Position numbers and translations under genes: made by a program
In this document: positions 36,311 through 45,249 of the stretch, one piece after another
Layout of the letters: each line of letters opens with the position of its first letter
Position numbering within the stretch: position 1 is the first letter of the stretch
Notes under the pieces: model-generated
Databases searched by the model: none
The model's input: only the letters and a program-made list of their open reading frames with translations
Told to the model about the DNA's origin: nothing
Assembly: GCF_900116145.1 (NCBI RefSeq)
Contig: NZ_FPAB01000002.1
Span: 62,001-126,000, forward strand
Source: Streptomyces harbinensis
Lineage (GTDB): Bacteria > Actinomycetota > Actinomycetes > Streptomycetales > Streptomycetaceae
DNA length: 64,000 nt
Reading direction: 5' to 3'

Positions 36311-36331
36311 GTTGGCCGCGCCGCAGCCAAC
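36311..36331. promoter_or_regulatory. Palindrome upstream of the oxoprolinase gene (possible operator)
   Basis: GTTGGC (36311-36316) and GCCAAC (36326-36331) form a 6-9-6 palindrome. It is bracketed by two direct copies of GGCCGCCCCCGGT (36300-36312 and 36334-36346), just before the ATG at 36352. Confidence 0.4.
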
Positions 36332-36351
36332 GGGCCGCCCCCGGTGGCAGC

Positions 36352-39300
36352 ATGGGGCGGGTGAGTGGACGCTGGGAATTCTGGATCGACCGGGGCGGTA
36401 CCTTCACCGATGTCGTCGGGCGCCGCCCCGACGGGTCGCTGGTGACCGCCAAACTGCTCTCGCACGACCCCGGGCGCTACCGGGACGCCGCCGTCGCCGG
36501 GATCCGGCGGATGCTGGGGCTCGCGCCCGGCGAGCCGGTGCCCGCCGAGCGGATCGACCTCGTGAAGATGGGCACCACCGTCGCCACCAACGCCCTGCTG
36601 GAGCGGCGCGGCGAGCCCACCGTGCTGCTGATCAGCGCCGGGTTCCGCGACGCCCTGCGGATCGCCTACCAGAACCGGCCCCGGCTGTTCGACCGGCACA
36701 TCGTGCTGCCCGAGGCCCTCTACGAACGCGTCATCGAGGTGCCCGAGCGCATCGGCGCCGACGGCCGCACGGTACGCGACCTGGACGAGGACGCCCTGCG
36801 CGGCGACCTGGCCGCCGCCCACGCCGCCGGGTTCCGCAGCGCCGCCGTCGTCCTCCTGCACGGCTACCGGTACCCGGAGCACGAGCGGGCCGTGGCCCGG
36901 CTGGCGCGCGCGGCCGGGTTCACCCAGGTCTCCGCCTCGCACGAGGTCAGCCCGCTGATCCGGCTGGTCTCGCGCGGCGACACCACCGTCGTCGACGCCT
37001 ATCTCTCCCCCGTACTGCGCCGGTACGTCGAGCAGGTGGCCGGCGAACTGCACGGCGTGCGGCTGATGTTCATGCAGTCCAGCGGCGGGCTGCGGGAGGC
37101 CGGGCACTTCCGTGGCCGGGACGCCGTGCTCTCCGGGCCGGCCGGCGGGGTGGTCGGCATGGCGCGCAGCTGCGCCGAGGCCGGGTACGACAAGGTCATC
37201 GGTTTCGACATGGGCGGTACCTCCACCGATGTCTCGCACTGTGCCGGGGAGTTCGAGCGCGTCTTCGGCACCTCGGTCGCCGGGGTGCGGATGAGCGCGC
37301 CCATGATGGACATCCACACCGTCGCGGCCGGCGGCGGCTCGCTGCTGCGGTTCGACGGCGCCCGCTACCGGGTCGGCCCCGCGTCGGCCGGCGCCGTACC
37401 GGGCCCGGCCTGCTACCGGCGCGGCGGCCCGCTGGCCGTCACCGACGCCAATGTGATGCTCGGCCGGATCCAGCCCGCCCACTTCCCGGCGGTCTTCGGC
37501 CCGGACGGCGACCGCCCCCTGGACGCGTCGGCCGCCGCGGACGGCTTCGCCGCGCTCGCCGCCGAGATCTCCGCCGCCACCGGGGACACCCGCACCCCGG
37601 AGGAGGTCGCGGCCGGCTTCCTGGAGATCGCCGTCCTCAACATGGCCAACGCGGTGAAGAAGATCTCCGTGCAGCGCGGCCACGACGTGACCCGCTACGC
37701 CCTGGCCGGCTTCGGCGGCGCCGGCGGCCAGCACGCCTGCGCCGTCGCCGACGCGCTCGGCATCGACACCGTCGTCGCCCCGCCGCTGGCCGGGGTGCTC
37801 TCCGCGTACGGCATCGGCGTCGCGGACGCCACCGCGCTGCGCGAGCGCTCGGTCGAACGCGAGCTGACGGCGGACGGACTCCCCGCAGTGCGCGCGCTGT
37901 GTGCCGACCTCGCCGCCCGGGCCCGCCGCGAACTGGTCTCCGACGGGGTGCCCGAGGCGTCCATCCGCACCGTGTCCCGGCTCCACCTGCGGTACGCCGG
38001 CACCGACGCCGCGCTGCCCGTGGCCCTGGCCGGCCTGTCCGAAATGGCCGAGGAGTTCACCGCCGCCCACCGGGCCCGCTACGGCTTCACCATGGACAAG
38101 CCGCTGGTCGCCGCCACCGCCGTCGCCGAGGCCGTCGGCTCCGCGGGCCCCGCCGCCCCCGCCCGGCTCGCCCCGGCCCGCGCCGCCCACGAGGCCCCGC
38201 CCGCCCCGGTGGACCGGGTCCGGATGTACGCCGCCGGCCGCTGGCACCCCGGCACCCCGCTGTACCGGCGGGCCGACCTCCGTACCGGCGACACCGTCGA
38301 CGGGCCGGCCCTGATCGCCGAGCCCGACGCCACCACCGTCGTGGACCCCGGCTGGCGGGCGAGCGCCGGGGAACACGGACATCTCGTCCTGGAACGGGTG
38401 GTGCCCCGGCCCCGTACCACCGCCATCGGCACCCGGGTGGACCCGGTCCGGCTGGAGGTCTTCAACAACCTCTTCATGGCCATCGCCGAACAGATGGGCG
38501 TGCGGCTGGAGAACACCGCCCACTCCGTCAACATCAAGGAGCGGCTGGACTTCTCCTGCGCCCTCTTCGACGCCGGCGGCAACCTCATCGCCAACGCCCC
38601 GCACATCCCCGTCCACCTGGGCTCGATGGGGGAGTCCATCAAGGAGGTGCTGCGCCGCAACACCGGCACCATGCGGCCAGGCGATGTGTACGCGATCAAC
38701 GATCCGTACCACGGCGGCACCCATCTGCCCGATGTCACCGTCGTCACCCCGGTGTTCGACGACACCGGCCGCGAGCTGCTGTTCCTGGTCGCCTCCCGCG
38801 GCCACCACGCCGAGATCGGCGGCATCACCCCCGGCTCCATGCCCGCCTTCAGCCGCACCGTCGAGGAGGAGGGCGTGCTCTTCGACAACTGGCTGCTGGT
38901 CCGCGACGGCACCCTGCGGGAGGCCGAGACCCGCGCCCTGCTCACCGGAGCCCGCCACCCCTCCCGGAGCCCGGACGCCAACCTCGCCGACCTGCGCGCC
39001 CAGATCGCCGCCAACGAGAAGGGCATCGCCGAACTGCGCGCCATGATCGACCGCTTCGGCCTCGACGTGGTGCACGCCTACATGGGCCATGTGCAGGACA
39101 ACGCCGAGGAGTCGGTACGCCGCGTCATCGGTGCCCTGCACGACGGCTCCTACCGCTACGAGACCGACGCCGGCGCCGTCATCCAGGTCACCGTCACCGT
39201 GGACCGGGCCACCCGCTCCGCCGTCCTGGACTTCGCCGGCACCTCGCCCCAGCAGCCCGGCAACACCAACGCCCCCTCCTCGGTGGTGACGGCGGCCGTC

Positions 39301-39972
39301 CTGTACGTCTTCCGCACCCTGGTCGCGGACGAGATCCCGCTCAACAGCGGCTGCCTCAAGCCCCTGGACATCCGCATCCCGCCCGGCTCCATGCTGGCCC
39401 CCGTCCCGCCGGCCGCCACCGTGGCCGGCAACGTCGAGACCTCCCAGGCGGTCACCGGCGCCCTGTACGCCGCGCTCGGCGTCCAGGCCGAGGGCTCCGG
39501 CACCATGAACAACCTCACCTTCGGCAACGACCACCTCCAGTACTACGAGACGATCGCCAGCGGCTCGGGCGCCGGGGACGGCTTCCCCGGCGCCGACGCC
39601 GTCCAGACCCACATGACCAACTCCCGCCTCACCGACCCCGAGGTCCTGGAGTGGCGCTACCCGGTCCGGGTCGAGGACTTCCGCATCCGCGAGCACAGCG
39701 GCGGCGCCGGCCGCTGGCCCGGCGGCAACGGCGTACGGCGCCGCATCCGGTTCCTGGAGCCGATGACCGTCACCCTGCTCACCGGCCACCGCCGCGTCCC
39801 CCCGTACGGCATGGCCGGCGGCGCGCCCGGCGCCCTCGGCGCCAACACGGTACGGCGCGCCGACGGCCGCACCGAGCCGCTGGCCGGCGCCGACACCGCC
39901 GAGGTCGGCCCCGGCGACGAACTGATCATCGACACACCCGGCGGCGGAGGGTACGGCCCGCCCCCGGCCTGA
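36352..39972 (+). CDS. 5-oxoprolinase/hydantoinase HyuA-HyuB fusion (ATP-dependent)
   Basis: The 1206-residue single-chain enzyme has the HyuA half (residues 1-~680; 'FWIDRGGTFTDVVGRRPDG' and 'VIGFDMGGTSTDVSHCAGEFER', both phosphate-binding ASKHA motifs) and the HyuB half (~700-1206; 'RLEVFNNLFMAIAEQMG', 'RLDFSCALFDAGGNLIANAPHIPVHLGSM', 'NDPYHGGTHLPDV'). ATP-dependent ring opening of 5-oxo-L-proline to glutamate is the classical reaction; related enzymes open hydantoins. Both halves are intact and full length. GTG at 36361 is an alternative start, but its GC-rich ribosome site would be too close. No transporter or peptidase gene is adjacent. Convergent with the next gene, 9 nt away. Confidence 0.9.
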   Translation: MGRVSGRWEFWIDRGGTFTDVVGRRPDGSLVTAKLLSHDPGRYRDAAVAGIRRMLGLAPGEPVPAERIDLVKMGTTVATNALLERRGEPTVLLISAGFRDALRIAYQNRPRLFDRHIVLPEALYERVIEVPERIGADGRTVRDLDEDALRGDLAAAHAAGFRSAAVVLLHGYRYPEHERAVARLARAAGFTQVSASHEVSPLIRLVSRGDTTVVDAYLSPVLRRYVEQVAGELHGVRLMFMQSSGGLREAGHFRGRDAVLSGPAGGVVGMARSCAEAGYDKVIGFDMGGTSTDVSHCAGEFERVFGTSVAGVRMSAPMMDIHTVAAGGGSLLRFDGARYRVGPASAGAVPGPACYRRGGPLAVTDANVMLGRIQPAHFPAVFGPDGDRPLDASAAADGFAALAAEISAATGDTRTPEEVAAGFLEIAVLNMANAVKKISVQRGHDVTRYALAGFGGAGGQHACAVADALGIDTVVAPPLAGVLSAYGIGVADATALRERSVERELTADGLPAVRALCADLAARARRELVSDGVPEASIRTVSRLHLRYAGTDAALPVALAGLSEMAEEFTAAHRARYGFTMDKPLVAATAVAEAVGSAGPAAPARLAPARAAHEAPPAPVDRVRMYAAGRWHPGTPLYRRADLRTGDTVDGPALIAEPDATTVVDPGWRASAGEHGHLVLERVVPRPRTTAIGTRVDPVRLEVFNNLFMAIAEQMGVRLENTAHSVNIKERLDFSCALFDAGGNLIANAPHIPVHLGSMGESIKEVLRRNTGTMRPGDVYAINDPYHGGTHLPDVTVVTPVFDDTGRELLFLVASRGHHAEIGGITPGSMPAFSRTVEEEGVLFDNWLLVRDGTLREAETRALLTGARHPSRSPDANLADLRAQIAANEKGIAELRAMIDRFGLDVVHAYMGHVQDNAEESVRRVIGALHDGSYRYETDAGAVIQVTVTVDRATRSAVLDFAGTSPQQPGNTNAPSSVVTAAVLYVFRTLVADEIPLNSGCLKPLDIRIPPGSMLAPVPPAATVAGNVETSQAVTGALYAALGVQAEGSGTMNNLTFGNDHLQYYETIASGSGAGDGFPGADAVQTHMTNSRLTDPEVLEWRYPVRVEDFRIREHSGGAGRWPGGNGVRRRIRFLEPMTVTLLTGHRRVPPYGMAGGAPGALGANTVRRADGRTEPLAGADTAEVGPGDELIIDTPGGGGYGPPPA

Positions 39973-39981
39973 CCCGGCCCG

Positions 39982-40449
39982 TCACGGCACGCCGGGCCCG
40001 TACCGCCCGGCGTGCGGAGCGAACAGATCGAGCAGCCGGGTGCGGGCCGCCCGCACCCGGTACGCCAGGATCTCGGCGATCACCCGCAGCAGCGCGTACC
40101 CGAAATCCGGATCGTCGTCGCACACCGCCTGCACCTGCGCGCCGTCGAAGGCGTACGCGCGCACCGGCGACAGCGCCTCCGCGCCGAAATCCCACTCGTA
40201 CGGCGGAAACAGCCACGACCAGCCCAGCAGATCCCCGGTCTCCAGCGAGGAGACCGGCGTCGGGCGCGGCCCCGACAGCCGAAGATCCAGCGTCACCGTG
40301 CCCGAACGCAGCACCCAGAACCGGTCCGCGCGGCCCTTCTCCTCGAAGATCCGCTCGCCCTGCTCGAAGGACACCTCCTGCGCCAGTGCCATCAGCCGCT
40401 CCCGGTGGATGGGCGGCAGCACCCGCAGCAGGCGCTTGGAAGCCGTCAT
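39982..40449 (-). CDS. Cyclic-nucleotide-binding-domain protein without a DNA-binding domain
   Basis: The 155-residue single-domain CRP-like sensor has 'LAQEVSFEQGERIFEEKGRADRFWVLRSGTVTL' as the beta-roll and 'SSLETGDLLGWSWLFPPYEWDFGAEAL' in place of the phosphate-binding cassette. The usual arginine-containing cassette is replaced by a GWSWLF motif. A C-helix and tail end the protein and no helix-turn-helix is present. It probably signals through a partner; the divergent SpoIIE/HATPase protein 109 nt away is the natural candidate. A strong GGGAGGAGG lies about 8 nt before the ATG. Confidence 0.85.
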   Translation of the reverse strand: MTASKRLLRVLPPIHRERLMALAQEVSFEQGERIFEEKGRADRFWVLRSGTVTLDLRLSGPRPTPVSSLETGDLLGWSWLFPPYEWDFGAEALSPVRAYAFDGAQVQAVCDDDPDFGYALLRVIAEILAYRVRAARTRLLDLFAPHAGRYGPGVP

Positions 40450-40558
40450 CGCCGCGCCTCCTCCCGTGCCCGTACCGTCCCCGCTCCTCCATGGCACCCC
40501 ATTCGGGGGAATCGCGCATCCGCGGCCCACCGCGCGCGTCCCGGCCGGGCGGCGTTCA

Positions 40559-43009
40559 ATGGGAGACGTGACCGCCAGCCCCGCTCCGCTGCCCCCGGAC
40601 GCCGCCGTGGTGCTGGTTCTCGGCGCGGACGACGAGGTGCTCGGCTGCACCCCGGGCGCCGAGGATCTGCTGGGGCAGCCCGCCGCACGGATCACCGGGC
40701 AGCGTCTGGACCGGCTGCTGGAGTACCGCGAACCCGGCGTCGCCCTCCTCACCCGCCCCGGCCACGCCGACCCCCTCCGGCTGCGCCTGAGCACCGTCGA
40801 GGTGGCCGGCGGCGGCCGGACCAGGCGGCTGGCCACCCTCACCCCCGAGGAGGCGGTCCACCGGCACGAGGAGGACCAGGCGGTGGTGCGCGCGCTGTTC
40901 TCGCAGCGCCTCGTCGGCATCGCCATCCACCGCGCCGATCTGCTCGCCACCCGCCTGAACATCCGCCCCGAGGTCCTGCTGCGCAGCACCGGGAACGCCG
41001 GGGAACCGCCGTCCGCCGGCGCCGCCGACGCCGCCCGGGACATCGCGCTGCCCGCCCGGATCGCCGACATGCTGGTACCGGACGACGCCGCGGCCATCAG
41101 CGACCGGATGCGGCAGGTCGTGGACAGCGGCGAGCCCATCATCGACTGGGAGCACTCGGCACGGCTGCGGGACGCGCCCGACACCGAACGGGTGCTCAGC
41201 ATCCAGGTCTTCCAGCTGCGCGACCCCGGCGACCGGGTCCAGGGAGCGGTCAGCATCTTCACCGACGTCACCGAGCAGTACATCGCCCGCCGCCGGATGG
41301 CGCTGCTGCACGCGGTCGCCGAACGCATCGGCGCCACCCTGGACCTCGCCAGCAACGCGCAGGAACTCGCCCGGGTGCTGGTGCCCGGCTTCGCCGACCT
41401 CGCCGGCGTCGACATCTCCAGCCGCATGCTGGGCGGCGACGAACCCGACTGGACCGTCCCCGGCGCCCAGCTGCGGCGGCTGGGCGGCGAGACCAGCCGG
41501 CCGCAGTGGCCGGCCGAGGTCTACCCGCCCGGCGCCCGCTTCCTGATCGAGGAGTTCGCCGACCCCCGGCTCTCCGACAGCCGGGCCCTGCGCGAATCGT
41601 GGCCCGACGCCGTACGCACCCGGCGGATCACCCTGCCCGGCACCGACCCGGGACCGGCCGCCCACCAGCTGCCGCAGGGCGCCGGCTCCCGGATGATCGT
41701 GCCGCTCACGGCGCGCGGCCAGGTGCTCGGCGCCCTCCACCTGTGGCGGGCCCCCGGCCGGCTCCCCTTCACCCGGCAGGACGCCTGGCTCGGCGAGGAG
41801 ATCGGCTCCCGCGCCGCCCTCAGCCTCGACAACGCCCGCCGCTACACCCGCGAACACCGCACCGTCGAAACCCTCCAGCGCAGCCTCCTGCCCCAGCCCG
41901 TCGTCGAACTCACCGCCGCCCGCACCGCCGGCAGCTACGTCGCCGCCCGCACCGCCGCCGGCACCGGCGGCACCTGGTACGACGTCATCCCGCTCTCCTC
42001 CGCGCGGGTCGCGTTCGTCATCGGCGACATCGCCGGCCACGGCCTCAACGCCACCGCCACCATGGGCCGGCTGCGCACCGCCGTGCAGACCCTCGCCGAC
42101 ATCGACCTGTCCCCCGAGGAACTGCTGACCCGCCTGGACGACCTGGCCATCCGGCTGGCCGACGCCGAACACGAACCGCGCGACGGCACCGGCGCCGTCG
42201 GCGCCACCTGCCTGTACTGCGTCTACGACCCGGTCACCGGCGACTGCACCATGGCCGGCGCCGGCCGGGTACCGCCGGTCGTCGCCCGCCCGGGACAGCC
42301 GCCCGAGACCGTACCGCTGAAGGCCGGGCCACCGCTCGGCGTCGGCGGCGAGCCCTACGAGTCCGTCCGGGTGCGCCTGGAACCCGACAGCTGGCTGCTG
42401 CTGTTCAGCGACGAACTCGTCGCCGCCCGGGCCGGGGACGGCGACATCCTGGAGCCGGCCGAGCACACCCCCGAGGAACGCATGAACCTGCTGCGCGCCG
42501 AGATCGCCGCGGCCGACGGCCACACCCCCGCCGAACTCGGCCAGTCCGTCCTCGACGCGCTGCTGCCCCGCCGCGCCCCCGACAGCGAGGTGGCGCTGCT
42601 CGTCGCCCGGGTGCGCTGCCTCGCGGAGGAGAACACCGCGCACTGGAGCTTCGCCGCCGACCCGGCCGTCGTCGGCGAGGCCCGCAACGCCATCCTGGGC
42701 CGGCTGGCCGAGTGGGGCCTGGAGACCAACGCCTTCGCCACCGAACTGATCGTCAGCGAACTCGTCACCAACGCCATCCGTTACGCGGGCGGCCCGGTCG
42801 AACTGCGGCTCATCCGCGACGAGACCCTGATCTGCGAGGTCTCCGACCCCAGCGAGACCCAGCCGCACCTGCGCCGCGCCCGGCCCACCGACGAGGGCGG
42901 CCGGGGCCTGTTCCTGGTGGCGCAGCTCGCCCACCGCTGGGGCAGCCGCTACACCGCCCGCGGCAAGACCATCTGGACCGAACAACTCCTGGAACCGGAA
43001 CCGGGGTAG
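40559..43009 (+). CDS. PAS-GAF-SpoIIE-like-HATPase signalling protein (likely pseudophosphatase)
   Basis: The 816-residue protein runs PAS (~1-240), GAF (~250-435; 'LLHAVAERIGATLDLASNAQELARVL'), SpoIIE-like (~440-690) and a C-terminal RsbW/SpoIIAB-type HATPase (~700-816; 'ELIVSELVTNAIRYAGG', 'CEVSDPSE', 'EGGRGLFLVAQLA'). The phosphatase metal positions read GGTWYD, GDIAGHG, FSDEL and DSEVALL. Two of four aspartates are gone, so phosphatase activity is doubtful, while the kinase-like box (E..N, D, GxG) is intact. It may act as an anti-sigma or antagonist kinase. GTG at 40568 is a possible alternative start. Neighbours are a cNMP sensor on one side and a full phosphatase 5 nt downstream. Confidence 0.88.
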   Translation: MGDVTASPAPLPPDAAVVLVLGADDEVLGCTPGAEDLLGQPAARITGQRLDRLLEYREPGVALLTRPGHADPLRLRLSTVEVAGGGRTRRLATLTPEEAVHRHEEDQAVVRALFSQRLVGIAIHRADLLATRLNIRPEVLLRSTGNAGEPPSAGAADAARDIALPARIADMLVPDDAAAISDRMRQVVDSGEPIIDWEHSARLRDAPDTERVLSIQVFQLRDPGDRVQGAVSIFTDVTEQYIARRRMALLHAVAERIGATLDLASNAQELARVLVPGFADLAGVDISSRMLGGDEPDWTVPGAQLRRLGGETSRPQWPAEVYPPGARFLIEEFADPRLSDSRALRESWPDAVRTRRITLPGTDPGPAAHQLPQGAGSRMIVPLTARGQVLGALHLWRAPGRLPFTRQDAWLGEEIGSRAALSLDNARRYTREHRTVETLQRSLLPQPVVELTAARTAGSYVAARTAAGTGGTWYDVIPLSSARVAFVIGDIAGHGLNATATMGRLRTAVQTLADIDLSPEELLTRLDDLAIRLADAEHEPRDGTGAVGATCLYCVYDPVTGDCTMAGAGRVPPVVARPGQPPETVPLKAGPPLGVGGEPYESVRVRLEPDSWLLLFSDELVAARAGDGDILEPAEHTPEERMNLLRAEIAAADGHTPAELGQSVLDALLPRRAPDSEVALLVARVRCLAEENTAHWSFAADPAVVGEARNAILGRLAEWGLETNAFATELIVSELVTNAIRYAGGPVELRLIRDETLICEVSDPSETQPHLRRARPTDEGGRGLFLVAQLAHRWGSRYTARGKTIWTEQLLEPEPG

Positions 43010-43014
43010 GCGCG

Positions 43015-45102
43015 GTGAACGGCGGAGCCGAGGACACTCCCGGCAGCATGTCCGGCGCCATGCCCGACCGCTCGACCGGCGTCGCGCTGGCCGCGCTGAT
43101 GCGGCAGGCCGTCTTCGTCCAGGACGCGGACGGCGCCATCGTGCTGTGGGGACCCGAGGCCGAGCTGCTGTTCGGCCACCGCGCCGAGGACGCCCTGGGC
43201 CGCGACGCCGGGGAACTGCTGCTGCCCGACGGCCCGCCCGGACTCGCCGAGGGCTGGCAGCGCGGCGCCCGCGCCGGACCCGAATGGGCGGGCACCCTGC
43301 CGGTCCGGCACGCCGACGGCCACACCCGGCTGGTCGAGATCCGCAGCCGGCCCGCCCCCGCAGCCGACGGCGGACGACGCGTCATCAGCCAGGCGGCGGA
43401 CGCCGGGACGCTGCGCGACCTCGCCTCCGACCTCGCGCTGTCCACCGGGCTGATCAACCAGTCCCCGGTCGCCCTCGGCCTGTTCGACACCGAACTGCGC
43501 TGGCGGCGCATCAACCCCGCGCTGGCGCGGCTGCACGGCGTACCGGCGGACGAGCTGATCGGCAAGCCGTTCGGCGCGATCCTCAGCGAGAGCGACACCA
43601 GCGGGGTCGGCGCGGTGCTGCGCCGGGTGCTGGAGAGCGGCAGACCCGTCATCGACCACCGCACCACCGGACGTACCCCGGCCGACCCCGACCACGACCA
43701 CGTGTGGTCCGCGTCCTTCTACCGGCTCGACGAACCCGGGGGCCGGGTCCTCGGGGTGGCCATGTCCGCCATCGACGTCACCGAGCGGGTACGGGCCACC
43801 ACCGAGGTGGCCAGGGCCAGGGTCCGGCTCGCCCTGATCGCCGAGGCCGGCACCCGCATCGGCACCACCCTCGATCTGCGGCAGACCGCCCGCGAACTGG
43901 CCGAGTCGGCGGTGCCGCGCTACGCCGACCTGGCCGCCGTCGACATCCTGGACGCGGTGCTCGGCGGCGGCGCGGCCCCGCCGGTGCGGGAGGACGGCTC
44001 GGCGGTGTTCCGGCTGCTGGCCCTCGAAGGCACCCGGGGCACCCCGCTGGAGGGCCGCACCCGGGAGATCGGCGGCCCGGTGACCTTCGGCCCGGAACGG
44101 GCCACCACCCAGGCGGTGCGCCTGGCCCGGCCCCTCCTGCTCTCCGACGCCCGGGGCCCCGGGCTGCGCCGGCTGGCCCGCGACGAAACCGGCGCCCGGG
44201 TCCTGGAGTCGGCCGGTGTGCACTCCGCGCTCGTCACCCCGCTGATCGCCCGCGGCGAGGTACTGGGCGCCCTCACCCTGCTGCGCACCGGCGGCAGCCG
44301 GGCCTTCGACGAGGAGGACCGCGACCTCGCCGCGGAACTCTCCGCGCGCGCGGCGATCAGTGTGGACAACGCCCGGCTCTACACCAGGGAACGCAACACC
44401 GCCCTCACTCTCCAGCGCAGCCTGTTGCCCCAAGTACCCGAGGACCGCGCCGACATCGACATCGCCTACCGCTACCGGCCGGCCGTCTCCGAGGTGGGCG
44501 GCGACTGGATCGACGTACTGCGGCTGTCGGGGCACCGGTTCGGCCTGGTGGTGGGCGACGTGATGGGCAAGGGGGTGCGCGCCGCCGCGATCATGGGACA
44601 ACTGCGCTCCACCATCCGGGCGCTGGCCCGGATGGGCGTGCCGCCGGCCGAACTGCTCGGCCATCTGGACAACATCGCCGAGTTCCTGGGCGACTCCATC
44701 GCCACCTGCCTGTACGCGGTGTGCGATCCGCGGGCCGGCTGGTGCGAGATGGCGGGCGCCGGACACCTGCCGCCGGTGCTGGTCCGGCCGGACGGGCGCG
44801 GTGAACTGCTCCAGCTGCCCGAGGCGGTACCGCTGGGCGTGGGCGGGGTGCCGTTCCGCAGCGCCCGGTGGGCGCTGGAACCGGGGGCGACGCTGGCCCT
44901 GTTCACCGACGGCCTGGTGGAGGAGCGGGGGCACTCGATCGACGAGGGGCTGCGGGCCGTCCTGCGGCTGCTGGAGGGGCCGCCGGGGCCACTGGAGGAA
45001 ACCTGCGACACTGTGCTGGGCACCCGCACGCACGGCACTCCGCAGGACGATGTCGCGCTGCTGCTGGCCCGGGTGCACCGGGGCGGGTCCGGGGGCGGGT
45101 AG
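43015..45102 (+). CDS. PAS-PAS-GAF-SpoIIE protein serine phosphatase
   Basis: The 695-residue protein has two PAS domains (~20-115 and ~140-260; 'INQSPVALGLFDTELRWRRINPALARLHG'), a GAF domain (~275-450) and a SpoIIE/RsbU phosphatase (~470-690). All metal aspartates are present: GGDWID, GDVMGKG, FTDGLV and QDDVALLL. It is therefore the active phosphatase of the cluster and should dephosphorylate an anti-sigma-factor antagonist. It starts at a GTG only 5 nt after the preceding gene, so the two are one operon, a pseudophosphatase/kinase and a phosphatase made together. Confidence 0.9.
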   Translation: MNGGAEDTPGSMSGAMPDRSTGVALAALMRQAVFVQDADGAIVLWGPEAELLFGHRAEDALGRDAGELLLPDGPPGLAEGWQRGARAGPEWAGTLPVRHADGHTRLVEIRSRPAPAADGGRRVISQAADAGTLRDLASDLALSTGLINQSPVALGLFDTELRWRRINPALARLHGVPADELIGKPFGAILSESDTSGVGAVLRRVLESGRPVIDHRTTGRTPADPDHDHVWSASFYRLDEPGGRVLGVAMSAIDVTERVRATTEVARARVRLALIAEAGTRIGTTLDLRQTARELAESAVPRYADLAAVDILDAVLGGGAAPPVREDGSAVFRLLALEGTRGTPLEGRTREIGGPVTFGPERATTQAVRLARPLLLSDARGPGLRRLARDETGARVLESAGVHSALVTPLIARGEVLGALTLLRTGGSRAFDEEDRDLAAELSARAAISVDNARLYTRERNTALTLQRSLLPQVPEDRADIDIAYRYRPAVSEVGGDWIDVLRLSGHRFGLVVGDVMGKGVRAAAIMGQLRSTIRALARMGVPPAELLGHLDNIAEFLGDSIATCLYAVCDPRAGWCEMAGAGHLPPVLVRPDGRGELLQLPEAVPLGVGGVPFRSARWALEPGATLALFTDGLVEERGHSIDEGLRAVLRLLEGPPGPLEETCDTVLGTRTHGTPQDDVALLLARVHRGGSGGG

Positions 45103-45146
45103 CGCTGCGCGCGACCGTACGGCCGGGTGTCCCGCTTTCGTCCGCT

Positions 45147-45209
45147 ATCCGCATCAACCGAACCAACCGCACCATCCGAACGATCTGGGTCATCCGAACC
45201 ATCCGTGCC
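45147..45209 (+). repeat. 9-nt direct repeat array (7 units) in front of the SMC-like operon
   Basis: Consecutive 9-mers from 45147 read ATCCGCATC, AACCGAACC, AACCGCACC, ATCCGAACG, ATCTGGGTC, ATCCGAACC, ATCCGTGCC. They share an A-[AT]-C-C-G-x-A-C-C core. The array ends 28 nt before the -10 of the operon and is not part of any recognisable coding frame, so it could be an iterated operator. Confidence 0.75.
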
Positions 45210-45236
45210 GAATCGATCTTTGTCAGTGTCACCACC

Positions 45237-45242
45237 TAATGT
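45237..45242 (+). promoter_or_regulatory. -10 element of the MukFEB/Wadjet-like operon
   Basis: TAATGT ends 7 nt before the GTG at 45250, consistent with a leaderless start; a good -35 is not visible at 17-18 nt. Confidence 0.4.
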
Positions 45243-45249
45243 GGGATCC

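Noticed and set aside
35932..39789. Very long open frame (1285 codons) antisense to the oxoprolinase gene
   Set aside because: It mirrors the sense gene codon for codon, shows no domain, and has low-complexity Gly/Ala/Asp composition, as expected for the antisense shadow of a high-GC gene.
45147..45209. CRISPR array
   Set aside because: The 9-nt units are contiguous with no spacers, and no cas gene is present.
44903..45235. Small minus-strand protein with an Arg-Met-Val repeat
   Set aside because: It is produced only by translating the 9-nt repeat array and the antisense end of the phosphatase gene; no ribosome site or homology.
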